Below, piece by piece: positions 54,001-61,040 of a stretch of 64,000 nt of DNA. A program made the position numbers and the translations under genes. The notes below the pieces were generated by a model. The model searched no databases and was not told the DNA's origin. It saw nothing but the letters and a program-made list of their open reading frames with translations. The first letter of the stretch is position 1, and each line of letters begins with the position of its first letter. Source of the stretch: Labrys monachus. GTDB lineage: Bacteria; Pseudomonadota; Alphaproteobacteria; Rhizobiales; Labraceae. The DNA is taken from contig NZ_JAUSVK010000001.1 in assembly GCF_030814655.1 (NCBI RefSeq), positions 4,719,001 through 4,783,000 of the forward strand, written 5' to 3'.

Positions 54001-55005
54001 ATGACCAATCCCGTTCTCGCCGAATTGTTGCGCGGCGATCTCGTCGAAAGCCGGCACAGCGGCGCAATCGCGGTGTCCGATCCCGACGGCCGCCTGGTGC
54101 TGTCGCTCGGCGACGTCACGCGGCCGATCTATCCGCGCTCGGCGGTGAAGGCCTTCCAGGCGCTCCCGCTCCTCGAATCCGGTGCCGCCGACCGCCTCGG
54201 CCTCACCGATGCGGAAATCGCACTGGCGGTATCCTCGCATGGCGGCGAAGCCCGACACGTCGAGGTCGCCACGGCCATGCTGGCCAAGGCGGGACGGGAC
54301 GTGAGAACGCTCGAATGCGGGGTGCATGCGCCGAGCACCCGCAAGGCCGCCGACGCCCTGGTCCGAGCCGGCCAAAAGCCCTCGGCCCTCCACAACAACT
54401 GCTCGGGCAAGCATGCCGGCTTCATCTGCCTCGCCTGCGCCGAGGGCGTCGAGCCGGAGGGCTATGTCCGCCGGTCCCATCCGGTCATGCGGGCGGTGAT
54501 GGGCGCCGTCGCCGACATGTCCGGCGCGGCCCTGGAGGGCGCCGGCGTCGGCACCGACGGCTGTTCGATTCCGACCCAGGCGGCGCCCCTCGCAGGGATC
54601 GCACGCGGCTTCGCGCGCCTTGGGACCGGGCTTCATCTCGGCCCCGAGCGGGCCCGGGCGGCGGCCCGCATCCGCCGCGCCGTCGCGGCCGACCCCTTCC
54701 TCGTGGCCGGGACGGGGCGCTTCTGCACCGCCATCATGGCGATCTTCGGCGAGCGGGTGTTCGTGAAGACCGGCGCGGAAGGCGTGTTCTGCGCCTGTTT
54801 CCCGGAACTCGGCTACGGCGTCGCCCTCAAATGCGACGACGGCGCCACCCGTGCCGCCGAAGTGATGATGGCGAACGTGATCGCACGCTTCCTGCCGCTG
54901 TCGGAAAACGAGAGCGAGGCGCTGCGACCCTTCCTCGCCCCGATCCAGAAGAACTGGAACGGCATCGAGGTCGGGCTGCTGAGGGCGGCGGGGGCGATGG
55001 GTTAG
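54001..55005 (+). CDS. L-asparaginase of the ReAV (class 3) type
   Basis: A 334-residue enzyme hydrolysing asparagine to aspartate and ammonia. It belongs to the Asparaginase_II group of Rhizobium etli ReAV, not to the E. coli types. The residues known from that enzyme are all here with an offset of one near the N-terminus: Ser47-Ala-Val-Lys50, Ser79, Cys134 and Lys137 in NNCSGKHAG, Cys188 in TDGCSIPT, and a Lys near 256 (VFVKTGAEG). Ser and Lys form two Ser-Lys pairs; Cys and Lys bind a zinc. The gene stands alone, followed by an inverted repeat at 55035. Confidence 0.87.
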   Translation: MTNPVLAELLRGDLVESRHSGAIAVSDPDGRLVLSLGDVTRPIYPRSAVKAFQALPLLESGAADRLGLTDAEIALAVSSHGGEARHVEVATAMLAKAGRDVRTLECGVHAPSTRKAADALVRAGQKPSALHNNCSGKHAGFICLACAEGVEPEGYVRRSHPVMRAVMGAVADMSGAALEGAGVGTDGCSIPTQAAPLAGIARGFARLGTGLHLGPERARAAARIRRAVAADPFLVAGTGRFCTAIMAIFGERVFVKTGAEGVFCACFPELGYGVALKCDDGATRAAEVMMANVIARFLPLSENESEALRPFLAPIQKNWNGIEVGLLRAAGAMG

Positions 55006-55034
55006 GCGCGACGGCGGCATTCGAGGGAACGGCG

Positions 55035-55122
55035 CGGATGGAAGGTCGATCGCCGATCGACCTCTTCTTTGCCGCAAGTTCTGTGTTTCCAAGGGTCGAT
55101 CGGTGATCGACCCTCCATCCGC
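55035..55122. repeat. 88-base inverted-repeat element with two hairpins
   Basis: GCGGATGGA (55035-55043) at the left edge is the reverse complement of TCCATCCGC (55114-55122) at the right edge. Inside are two perfect hairpins: GGTCGATC-GCC-GATCGACC (55044-55062, followed by TCTTCTTT) and GGGTCGATC-GGT-GATCGACCC (55093-55113). The whole element fills the space between convergent genes and resembles a BIME/MITE-type palindromic repeat. It can also serve as a terminator for the asparaginase gene. Confidence 0.65.
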
Positions 55123-55123
55123 C

Positions 55124-56140
55124 TCAAACCACGCTGAAGCGGTACTGCGTCTCGTGGTGATAGACCTCGCCGGGACGGACGATCGACGAGGGGAAATGCG
55201 CCTTGTTGACCGCGTCGGGAAAGTTCTGCGTCTCCAGGCAGAAGGCGGCGTAGGCGCCGTATGTGGCGCCGCCGAGGCCGGGCACCGGTACGTTGAGCTT
55301 GGCGGCATCGTAAAGCTGCACGCCGGGCTGGGTCGTCCAGGTCTCGAGGCTGACGCCGCTCTTGGGCGACCAGGCGCGGGCGGCGCGAGCGAGCACGCCG
55401 CTGCTGCGCAGCACGAGATTGCCGTCATATCGGAACGGGCCGTCCGGCGTGTCGAGGCGCAGCGGACGGTCGGACCGGAAATCCCAGGGCGTGCCGGCGA
55501 CCGACAGGATCTCGCCGGTGGGGATGAGGTCGGCATCGGTCGGGGTGTAGAAATCGGCCTCGATCTGCATGTGCTGGTCGAGCACGTCCGGCGAGCCGTC
55601 GAGATTGAAGTAGGAATGCTGGGCGAGATTGACGGGCGTCGCCTTGTCGGTGGTCGCGGTGTAGATCACCTGCAGCGTCGCCGGCTCGAGCAGGCGATAG
55701 GTGCAGGTGGTCACGACGCGGCCGGGAAAGCCCATGTCGCCGTCCTCGGAGACGAGGACGAAGGTGGCCGAACGCTCGTCGGATTGCGCCAGCGACCAGA
55801 CGCGCTTGCCGAAGCCGGTGGCGCCGCCATGCAGGGTGTGCGGCCCGCCATGGCTCTTGGAGAGGTCATAGGTCACGCCATCGAGCGTGAAGCGGCCCTG
55901 GCCGATGCGGTTGGCGACGCGGCCGGGATTGGCGCCGAAATGCGGCGAATAGGCGGGATAATCCTCGAATTTCTCAAATCCCAGCACGACGCGCTGCGGG
56001 CCGGCCTTGGAGGGGACGTGCAGGTCGCGCACCGCGCCGCCATAGCTGATGATCCTCGCTTCGGCGCCGGCGTCGGAGCGCAGCGTGACCTCGAGCACAT
56101 CGGCGCCGCCGAACGTGCCGAACAGGACAGGCTTGGACAT
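55124..56140 (-). CDS. galM: aldose 1-epimerase
   Basis: A 338-residue mutarotase that interconverts alpha and beta anomers of sugars. The family motifs are GPHTLHGGATGFGKRVW (catalytic His), NLAQHSYFNLDG (second His) and the C-terminal FCLETQNFPDAVN (Glu), all intact. The start at 56140 has GAGGAAGT upstream; the frame extends to 56188 without a ribosome binding site. It lies 78 bases from cdsA on the same strand, so it may be transcribed with the lipid genes, but no functional link is evident. Confidence 0.93.
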   Translation of the reverse strand: MSKPVLFGTFGGADVLEVTLRSDAGAEARIISYGGAVRDLHVPSKAGPQRVVLGFEKFEDYPAYSPHFGANPGRVANRIGQGRFTLDGVTYDLSKSHGGPHTLHGGATGFGKRVWSLAQSDERSATFVLVSEDGDMGFPGRVVTTCTYRLLEPATLQVIYTATTDKATPVNLAQHSYFNLDGSPDVLDQHMQIEADFYTPTDADLIPTGEILSVAGTPWDFRSDRPLRLDTPDGPFRYDGNLVLRSSGVLARAARAWSPKSGVSLETWTTQPGVQLYDAAKLNVPVPGLGGATYGAYAAFCLETQNFPDAVNKAHFPSSIVRPGEVYHHETQYRFSVV

Positions 56141-56218
56141 GGGACTTCCTCGGATTGGACATGAAAGAGCGGGAACGCAGATCCGCACCGCCGCGCATGC
56201 GACGACGGCCTTTCCCTC

Positions 56219-57157
56219 TTATACGGTCCACCCGTAGCGCACCAAGTGAAAGAAGATCGGCGCGGCGAACACGACGGAATCGAGACGGTCCAGCATGCCG
56301 CCATGGCCCTCGATCAGCCTCCCCCAATCCTTGACGCCGCGGTCGCGCTTGATCGCCGACATCACCAGGCCGCCGAGGAAGCCCATCAATGCGACGACGA
56401 GCGCCGCCAGGCCTGCCTGGAGGAAACCGAACGGCGTGATCCACCACAGGCAGGCACCGAGCAGGGTAGCGCTCGCAATGCCGCCGACCAGGCCCTCCCA
56501 GGTCTTGGACGGCGAGAGCCTCGGCGCCACCTTGTGCCGGCCGAAGAGCTTGCCCCAGACATATTGCAGCACGTCGCTCGACTGGACGACGATGACGAGG
56601 AAGGCGATCAGCAGGAGGTTGCGGCCCTCGAAGCCAGGAATGTCCAGGGTGATGAGGGCCGGGACATGCGACAGGCAGAAGATCGCGATCATCATGCCCC
56701 ATTGCATCTCGGCGATGCGGGTCATGAAGCGCGCGGTATCGCCGCGCAACGCGACCAGGATGGGCATGAACAGGAAGGCGTAGACGGGGATGAAGATCGA
56801 ATAGAGGCCATACCAGTCGATCCAGATCAGATAATATTGGACCGGCAGGACCACGAAGAACATCGCGAACAGGCTGTAATGGTCGCCCCGCCTCGTCGGC
56901 GTCAGGGTGACGAATTCCCGCAGGGCGAAGAAGGAGGCAAGGGCGAAGAGGATGATCACCCCCGGCTTTCCGGCCAGGAAGGACAGCCCGATCAGCACCA
57001 CCATCACCCACCAGGCGCGGATGCGGGCGTTCAGATTGTCGATCGCCGCACTGCCCTCCGGCCCGGCGCGCCGTCCGAGAATCCAGCCCACGAGGGAAGC
57101 CAGCACCAGGACGCCGAGGATGCCGCCGAACAGGGCTATGGCCGGATGGTCCGACAT
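56219..57157 (-). CDS. phosphatidate cytidylyltransferase (CdsA-like)
   Basis: A 312-residue multi-helix membrane enzyme making CDP-diacylglycerol from phosphatidic acid and CTP. The CDP-signature SAIKRDRGVKDWGRLIEGHGGMLDRLDS is complete near the C-terminus, and about seven to eight helices precede it. The ATG overlaps the PlsC stop by one base (TGATG). Being in an operon with a second acyltransferase and a CDP-alcohol transferase, it is likely the CdsA of a special phospholipid pathway rather than the housekeeping copy, though that is inferred. Confidence 0.88.
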   Translation of the reverse strand: MSDHPAIALFGGILGVLVLASLVGWILGRRAGPEGSAAIDNLNARIRAWWVMVVLIGLSFLAGKPGVIILFALASFFALREFVTLTPTRRGDHYSLFAMFFVVLPVQYYLIWIDWYGLYSIFIPVYAFLFMPILVALRGDTARFMTRIAEMQWGMMIAIFCLSHVPALITLDIPGFEGRNLLLIAFLVIVVQSSDVLQYVWGKLFGRHKVAPRLSPSKTWEGLVGGIASATLLGACLWWITPFGFLQAGLAALVVALMGFLGGLVMSAIKRDRGVKDWGRLIEGHGGMLDRLDSVVFAAPIFFHLVRYGWTV

Positions 57158-57822
57158 CACCGCCCCTCCCCTTCGCCGGGCCGCAAGGCGAGAAGGGCCT
57201 CCTGGCTGCGGTCGAGGAAGGCCTGGCGATCCTCGCCCGGTTCGAAGCGCAGCGGCGTCCCGAAGGTCACCGTGCACAGGAACGGCACGGGCAGGAACTC
57301 GCCCTTCGGCATGACGCGGTTGAGGTTGTCGATCCAGACGGGCACGAGATCGACGCCGGGCCGGCGTTTCGCCAGCCAGTAGAGGCCCGATTTGAACGGC
57401 AGCAGCGGCCGGTCCGTCGTGTTGCGCGTGCCCTCCGGGAACAGGATCAGCGACGATCCCGCCTCGATCGCCGCGCCCATATGGCCGATCGGATCGGCGC
57501 TGCGGGTGACGTTGTCCCGGTCGATCAGCACCGCGTCGAAGACATCGCGGCCGAGGAACCGCCTGACGATCCCCGCGCTCCAATAGTCCCTGGCGGCGAC
57601 GGGCCGCGTCCTGGCCCGAAGGCCGGCGGGAAACACCGTCCAGATCAGGATGAAGTCGCCATGGCTCGCATGGTTGGCAAAATAGATCCGCGGTTCCGGC
57701 GACGGCGTGCAGCCCTGCCAATTGCCCCTGACGCCGGTGACGATGCGGGCGAGCGCGATGGTCATGAGCCCGACCACCCGCCCCGGCAGCGAACGGCTCC
57801 TGCGCGGTGGCGCTGCGCTCAT
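57157..57822 (-). CDS. 1-acyl-sn-glycerol-3-phosphate acyltransferase (PlsC family)
   Basis: A 221-residue membrane acyltransferase. Motif I is NHASHGDFIL (His-x4-Asp) and motif III is LFPEGTRN; both are intact. It acylates lysophosphatidic acid. The start at 57822 was chosen because the stop of the small upstream ORF overlaps it (TGATG). The frame extends to 58056 in an Arg-rich, unlikely segment. Sits between the small ORF and cdsA. Confidence 0.86.
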   Translation of the reverse strand: MSAAPPRRSRSLPGRVVGLMTIALARIVTGVRGNWQGCTPSPEPRIYFANHASHGDFILIWTVFPAGLRARTRPVAARDYWSAGIVRRFLGRDVFDAVLIDRDNVTRSADPIGHMGAAIEAGSSLILFPEGTRNTTDRPLLPFKSGLYWLAKRRPGVDLVPVWIDNLNRVMPKGEFLPVPFLCTVTFGTPLRFEPGEDRQAFLDRSQEALLALRPGEGEGR

Positions 57823-58007
57823 CACGGCATCTCCGCGAGCGGCAGCCGGATGAGGCCGACGGCAAGCAGCCCGATCGGCTGCGGCAGCGCCGTGAAAGCA
57901 CCGGCGATGGTGACGCCGCGCGATGGCATCTCCAGCGTTCGGCCCTGCCGCGGGAGCGGCGTCGGGACGGCGGCGACCGCCGCCGGATTTTCCTGTGTCT
58001 CGGTCAT
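57822..58007 (-). CDS. small hypothetical protein in the lipid operon
   Basis: A 61-residue product (MTETQENPAAVAAVP opening) with a hydrophobic C-terminal half (GVTIAGAFTALPQPIGLLAVGLIRLPLAE). AAAGG six bases before the ATG and TGATG coupling to plsC suggest it is translated. It may be a small membrane partner of the lipid enzymes, or only a leader that couples translation. No known family. Confidence 0.5.
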   Translation of the reverse strand: MTETQENPAAVAAVPTPLPRQGRTLEMPSRGVTIAGAFTALPQPIGLLAVGLIRLPLAEMP

Positions 58008-58063
58008 GCCCCGCCTTTAGCCGCCGACCTCGGCGTCGCTCTGCGCGCTTTCGCACCGACGCT

Positions 58064-58684
58064 TCATGATACCGGCCGGTCGCGAACCTCGCGCAGCCCC
58101 TTATGGACCCGGTTGGCGACGGTGAGAACGAGCAGGAGCGCCACCACCGGCATCAGCCAGCCGAACCAGCCCGGCAAGGGCGCGCCGAGACCGATCCAGA
58201 GCCCGAGCGCACCGAAGACGAAGGCCCTGTCGCTCTTGCCGAGCGGGCCGTCATAGCGGCGGGACGCCCCGACCGCCGGCCCCATGACGCCGGCAAATTC
58301 GGTGATGACGGCGAGGACGATCACGACGCCGGTCCAGAACGCACCGAACACCGGCAGCACCGCGAAAGGCAGGATGAGCGCCGTATCCGAAACCACGTCG
58401 GCGATCTCGTTGAGATAGGCGCCGATCAGGCTCTTCTGTCCGAACTCCCGCGCCAGCATGCCGTCGACGGCGTTGAGGGCCATGCGGATGAAGAGCCAGA
58501 CCGGCAGGAGCAGATACGTGATTCGCAGATCGGCAAGCGCGGCGACGCCGAGGCCGACGATCAAGGAGCCCATGGCTGCCGCCAAGGTCACCCGGTTGGC
58601 CGTGATGCCGCGGGCGGCCATGCGCTCCACGGTGGGGCGCAGCAGGGCCTGGAACCGCGGCTTGAGGGCATAGAGGCTCATCAT
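58064..58684 (-). CDS. CDP-alcohol phosphatidyltransferase family protein with altered motif
   Basis: A 206-residue protein of about five to six membrane helices. The CDP-alcohol motif is D-x2-D-G-x2-A-R-x8-9-G-x3-D-x3-D; here it reads NAVDGMLAREFGQKSLIGAYLNEIAD. The first and third Asp are Asn (Asn71, Asn92), the others (Asp74, Asp96) remain. The change should weaken binding of one of the two metals. It is the first gene of an operon with a small ORF, PlsC and CdsA. The start at 58684 is the first of two adjacent Met codons. Substrate alcohol unknown. Confidence 0.82.
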   Translation of the reverse strand: MMSLYALKPRFQALLRPTVERMAARGITANRVTLAAAMGSLIVGLGVAALADLRITYLLLPVWLFIRMALNAVDGMLAREFGQKSLIGAYLNEIADVVSDTALILPFAVLPVFGAFWTGVVIVLAVITEFAGVMGPAVGASRRYDGPLGKSDRAFVFGALGLWIGLGAPLPGWFGWLMPVVALLLVLTVANRVHKGLREVRDRPVS

Positions 58685-58935
58685 GCTTCCCTGGAAGACA
58701 AGGTGGGGAGACCCGGCGATCATGGCCGCGGCTGTCCTCCAAAAGCAATGACTTCGCGCACGGCGAGCCCCCCACGACGCAGCGCAGTCGGCCATCGCCA
58801 TGGCGATACGATCATACGGCCGATGCGATTGCACCCGTCGAGCGGCGCATCATCGTCACCGCACGATTGTCTTGACGGCAGGCTCCGGTATGAATGCTGG
58901 CACGCGAGCATCAGACACGTCGAGGAAACGAGCCC

Positions 58936-60072
58936 ATGGCCATCATCAACTACATCACGACCGTCCAGTTCGGTTTCGGCTCGCTCGCGCTCCTGCGCGG
59001 CGAATGCGAGCGCCTCGGCATCACACGGGCGCTCGTCGTCACCGACCGCGGCGTGCGGGCCGCCGGCCTGGTGGATCGCGTCCTCGCCGTGATGGGCGAT
59101 TTCGCAGCGGCGGTGTTCGAGGACACGCCGTCCAACCCGACCGAGGCCGCCGTGCGCGCCGGCCTGGAGGCCTACCGGGCCGCCGGCTGCAACGGCATCG
59201 TCGCCTTCGGCGGCGGCTCGCCCATCGATCTCGCCAAGGGCGTCGCGCTCGCCGCGACACATGACGGGCCGCTGCTCGGCTACGCCGCGATCGAGGGCGG
59301 CACGGCCCGCATCACCGCCCGGGTCGCGCCGGTGATCGCCATCCCCACCACGGCCGGAACCGGCAGCGAAGTCGGCCGCGGCGCCATCATCATCCTCGAC
59401 GACGGCCGCAAGCTCGGCCTGCTCTCGCCGCATCTGGTGCCCAAGCTCGCGATCTGCGATCCCGAGCTCACTTTCGGCCTGCCGCCGCTCCTGACCGCCG
59501 CGACCGGCATGGACGCGATCTGCCATTGCATCGAGACCTTCCTCGCCCCGGCCTTCAACCCGCCGGCCGACGGCATCGCCATCGACGGGCTGACGCGGGG
59601 CTGGGCGCATATCGAGACGGCCACTCGCCATCCGATGGACCGGGATGCCCGCCTCAACATGATGAGCGCCTCGATGCAGGGCGCCATGGCGTTCCAGAAG
59701 GGCCTCGGCTGCGTGCACAGCCTGAGCCACGCCATCGGTGGGCTGCTGCCGCGGCTTCACCACGGCACGCTCAACGCCGTTCTCCTGCCCGCCGTGCTCG
59801 CCTTCAACGCGGAGGCCGAGACGGTCAAGGCCGAAGGGCGCATGGCCCGCCTCGCCCAGGCCATGGGCATCACCAATCCCGGCGGCATCGGCGATGCCAT
59901 CAAGGCCCTCAACCGGCGGCTCGGCCTTCCCGCCGGCCTGGCCGAAATGGGCGTCGAAGCGGCGCTCCATCCCCGCATCATCGAGCGCGCGCTGGCCGAC
60001 CACGCCCATCGCACCAATCCGCGCGAGGCCAGCGCCGAGGACTATCGGGCCATGCTGGAGGCCTCGGCCTGA
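58936..60072 (+). CDS. iron-containing (group III) alcohol dehydrogenase
   Basis: A 378-residue enzyme of the Fe-ADH family. The NAD-binding region [15 protein letters not shown] and the metal site TTAGTGSEV, with ligand His in [21 protein letters not shown] and [12 protein letters not shown], are complete. The start at 58936 has GAGGAAACG upstream. Substrate unknown; relatives act on 1,3-propanediol, butanol, lactaldehyde or 4-hydroxybutyrate. Stands alone between the lipid operon and a convergent methyltransferase. Confidence 0.9.
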   Translation: MAIINYITTVQFGFGSLALLRGECERLGITRALVVTDRGVRAAGLVDRVLAVMGDFAAAVFEDTPSNPTEAAVRAGLEAYRAAGCNGIVAFGGGSPIDLAKGVALAATHDGPLLGYAAIEGGTARITARVAPVIAIPTTAGTGSEVGRGAIIILDDGRKLGLLSPHLVPKLAICDPELTFGLPPLLTAATGMDAICHCIETFLAPAFNPPADGIAIDGLTRGWAHIETATRHPMDRDARLNMMSASMQGAMAFQKGLGCVHSLSHAIGGLLPRLHHGTLNAVLLPAVLAFNAEAETVKAEGRMARLAQAMGITNPGGIGDAIKALNRRLGLPAGLAEMGVEAALHPRIIERALADHAHRTNPREASAEDYRAMLEASA

Positions 60073-60120
60073 GCCTGCGCCGCGACCAAGGCGGCCGCGC
60101 CGCCATCCGGCAGCGCCCGC

Positions 60121-60930
60121 CTATAGCGGTTTGGTCGCAGACATCACCGTGGCCTGCAGCGGGATGAGGGCCGGGCCGGCGCCGAAGGCGTCGCGGAACG
60201 CCTCCGCAAGCGCCGTCGCCACCGTCTCGGGCTCGACACTGCCGCGGGCGCGGATCTGGTCGAACAGGGGGCTCCCGAAGATGAGCCCGCGCGCCAGAAT
60301 CCCCGCGTCCGGGACCTGCTTTTCCTTCCGGAGCACGACGGCCTCGATATCGGCGAAGCCTGCCGCGATCAGCGAGTCCCGCGCCGGCTCGAAGGCATAG
60401 CCGAACGGCACGCGCTGGAACTGCGGCGGATCCTCGGGAAAGAAGCGCTCGATCACCTCCTGCGCGATGCGGCCGACGGGATTGCAGCGATGCGAATCCC
60501 ACATGCTGAACATGTAACGGCCGCCCGGCGCGAGCACGCGATGGACCTCCCGGTACGACTTGTCCTTGTCCGGGAAGAACATCACGCCGAACTGGCAGAC
60601 CACGGCGTCGAAGCTGCCGTCGGCGAAGGGAAGCGCCGTCGCGTCGACCGTCTGGAATTCGACCGGCTCCCCGGCCCCGAACTTGGCCTGTGCGACCTCC
60701 AGCATCGGCGCGTTGAGGTCCGTCGCCACCAGTCGCGACTCCGGCGGCAGGCGATCGCGCAGGCACCGTGTGACGATCCCGGTTCCCGCCGCCGTTTCCA
60801 GCACGCGCGCCGGGCGGAAAGCCGCCACCCGCCGGGCGACATCGTCGGCATAATCGACGAAGATCACCGGGCCCATGCAGTCATCGTAGAACCGGGGTAT
60901 GCTGCCGACGAAATCCGAGATGTCGCTCAT
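60121..60930 (-). CDS. class I SAM-dependent methyltransferase
   Basis: A 269-residue Rossmann-fold methyltransferase. Motif I is VLETAAGTGIVTR, motif II is ATDLNAPML, and the DAVVCQFGVMFF region with HRVLAPGGRYMFSMWD are typical of the UbiE/Methyltransf_11 group. Start at 60930 with GGAGG eight bases upstream; the GTG three bases earlier is not needed. Substrate unknown. Convergent with the iron alcohol dehydrogenase and downstream of the GlgX-MalQ gene on the same strand. Confidence 0.87.
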   Translation of the reverse strand: MSDISDFVGSIPRFYDDCMGPVIFVDYADDVARRVAAFRPARVLETAAGTGIVTRCLRDRLPPESRLVATDLNAPMLEVAQAKFGAGEPVEFQTVDATALPFADGSFDAVVCQFGVMFFPDKDKSYREVHRVLAPGGRYMFSMWDSHRCNPVGRIAQEVIERFFPEDPPQFQRVPFGYAFEPARDSLIAAGFADIEAVVLRKEKQVPDAGILARGLIFGSPLFDQIRARGSVEPETVATALAEAFRDAFGAGPALIPLQATVMSATKPL

Positions 60931-61040
60931 CACCGTCCTCCCGCCATCGAGGGCTGATCATGGCGCGTCTCGCGGCCGGTTGCGAGCGGAGATTGCATCC
61001 CCGCCGGGTCCGGCGAAAGAACGCTTCTGCGCCACCGGAC

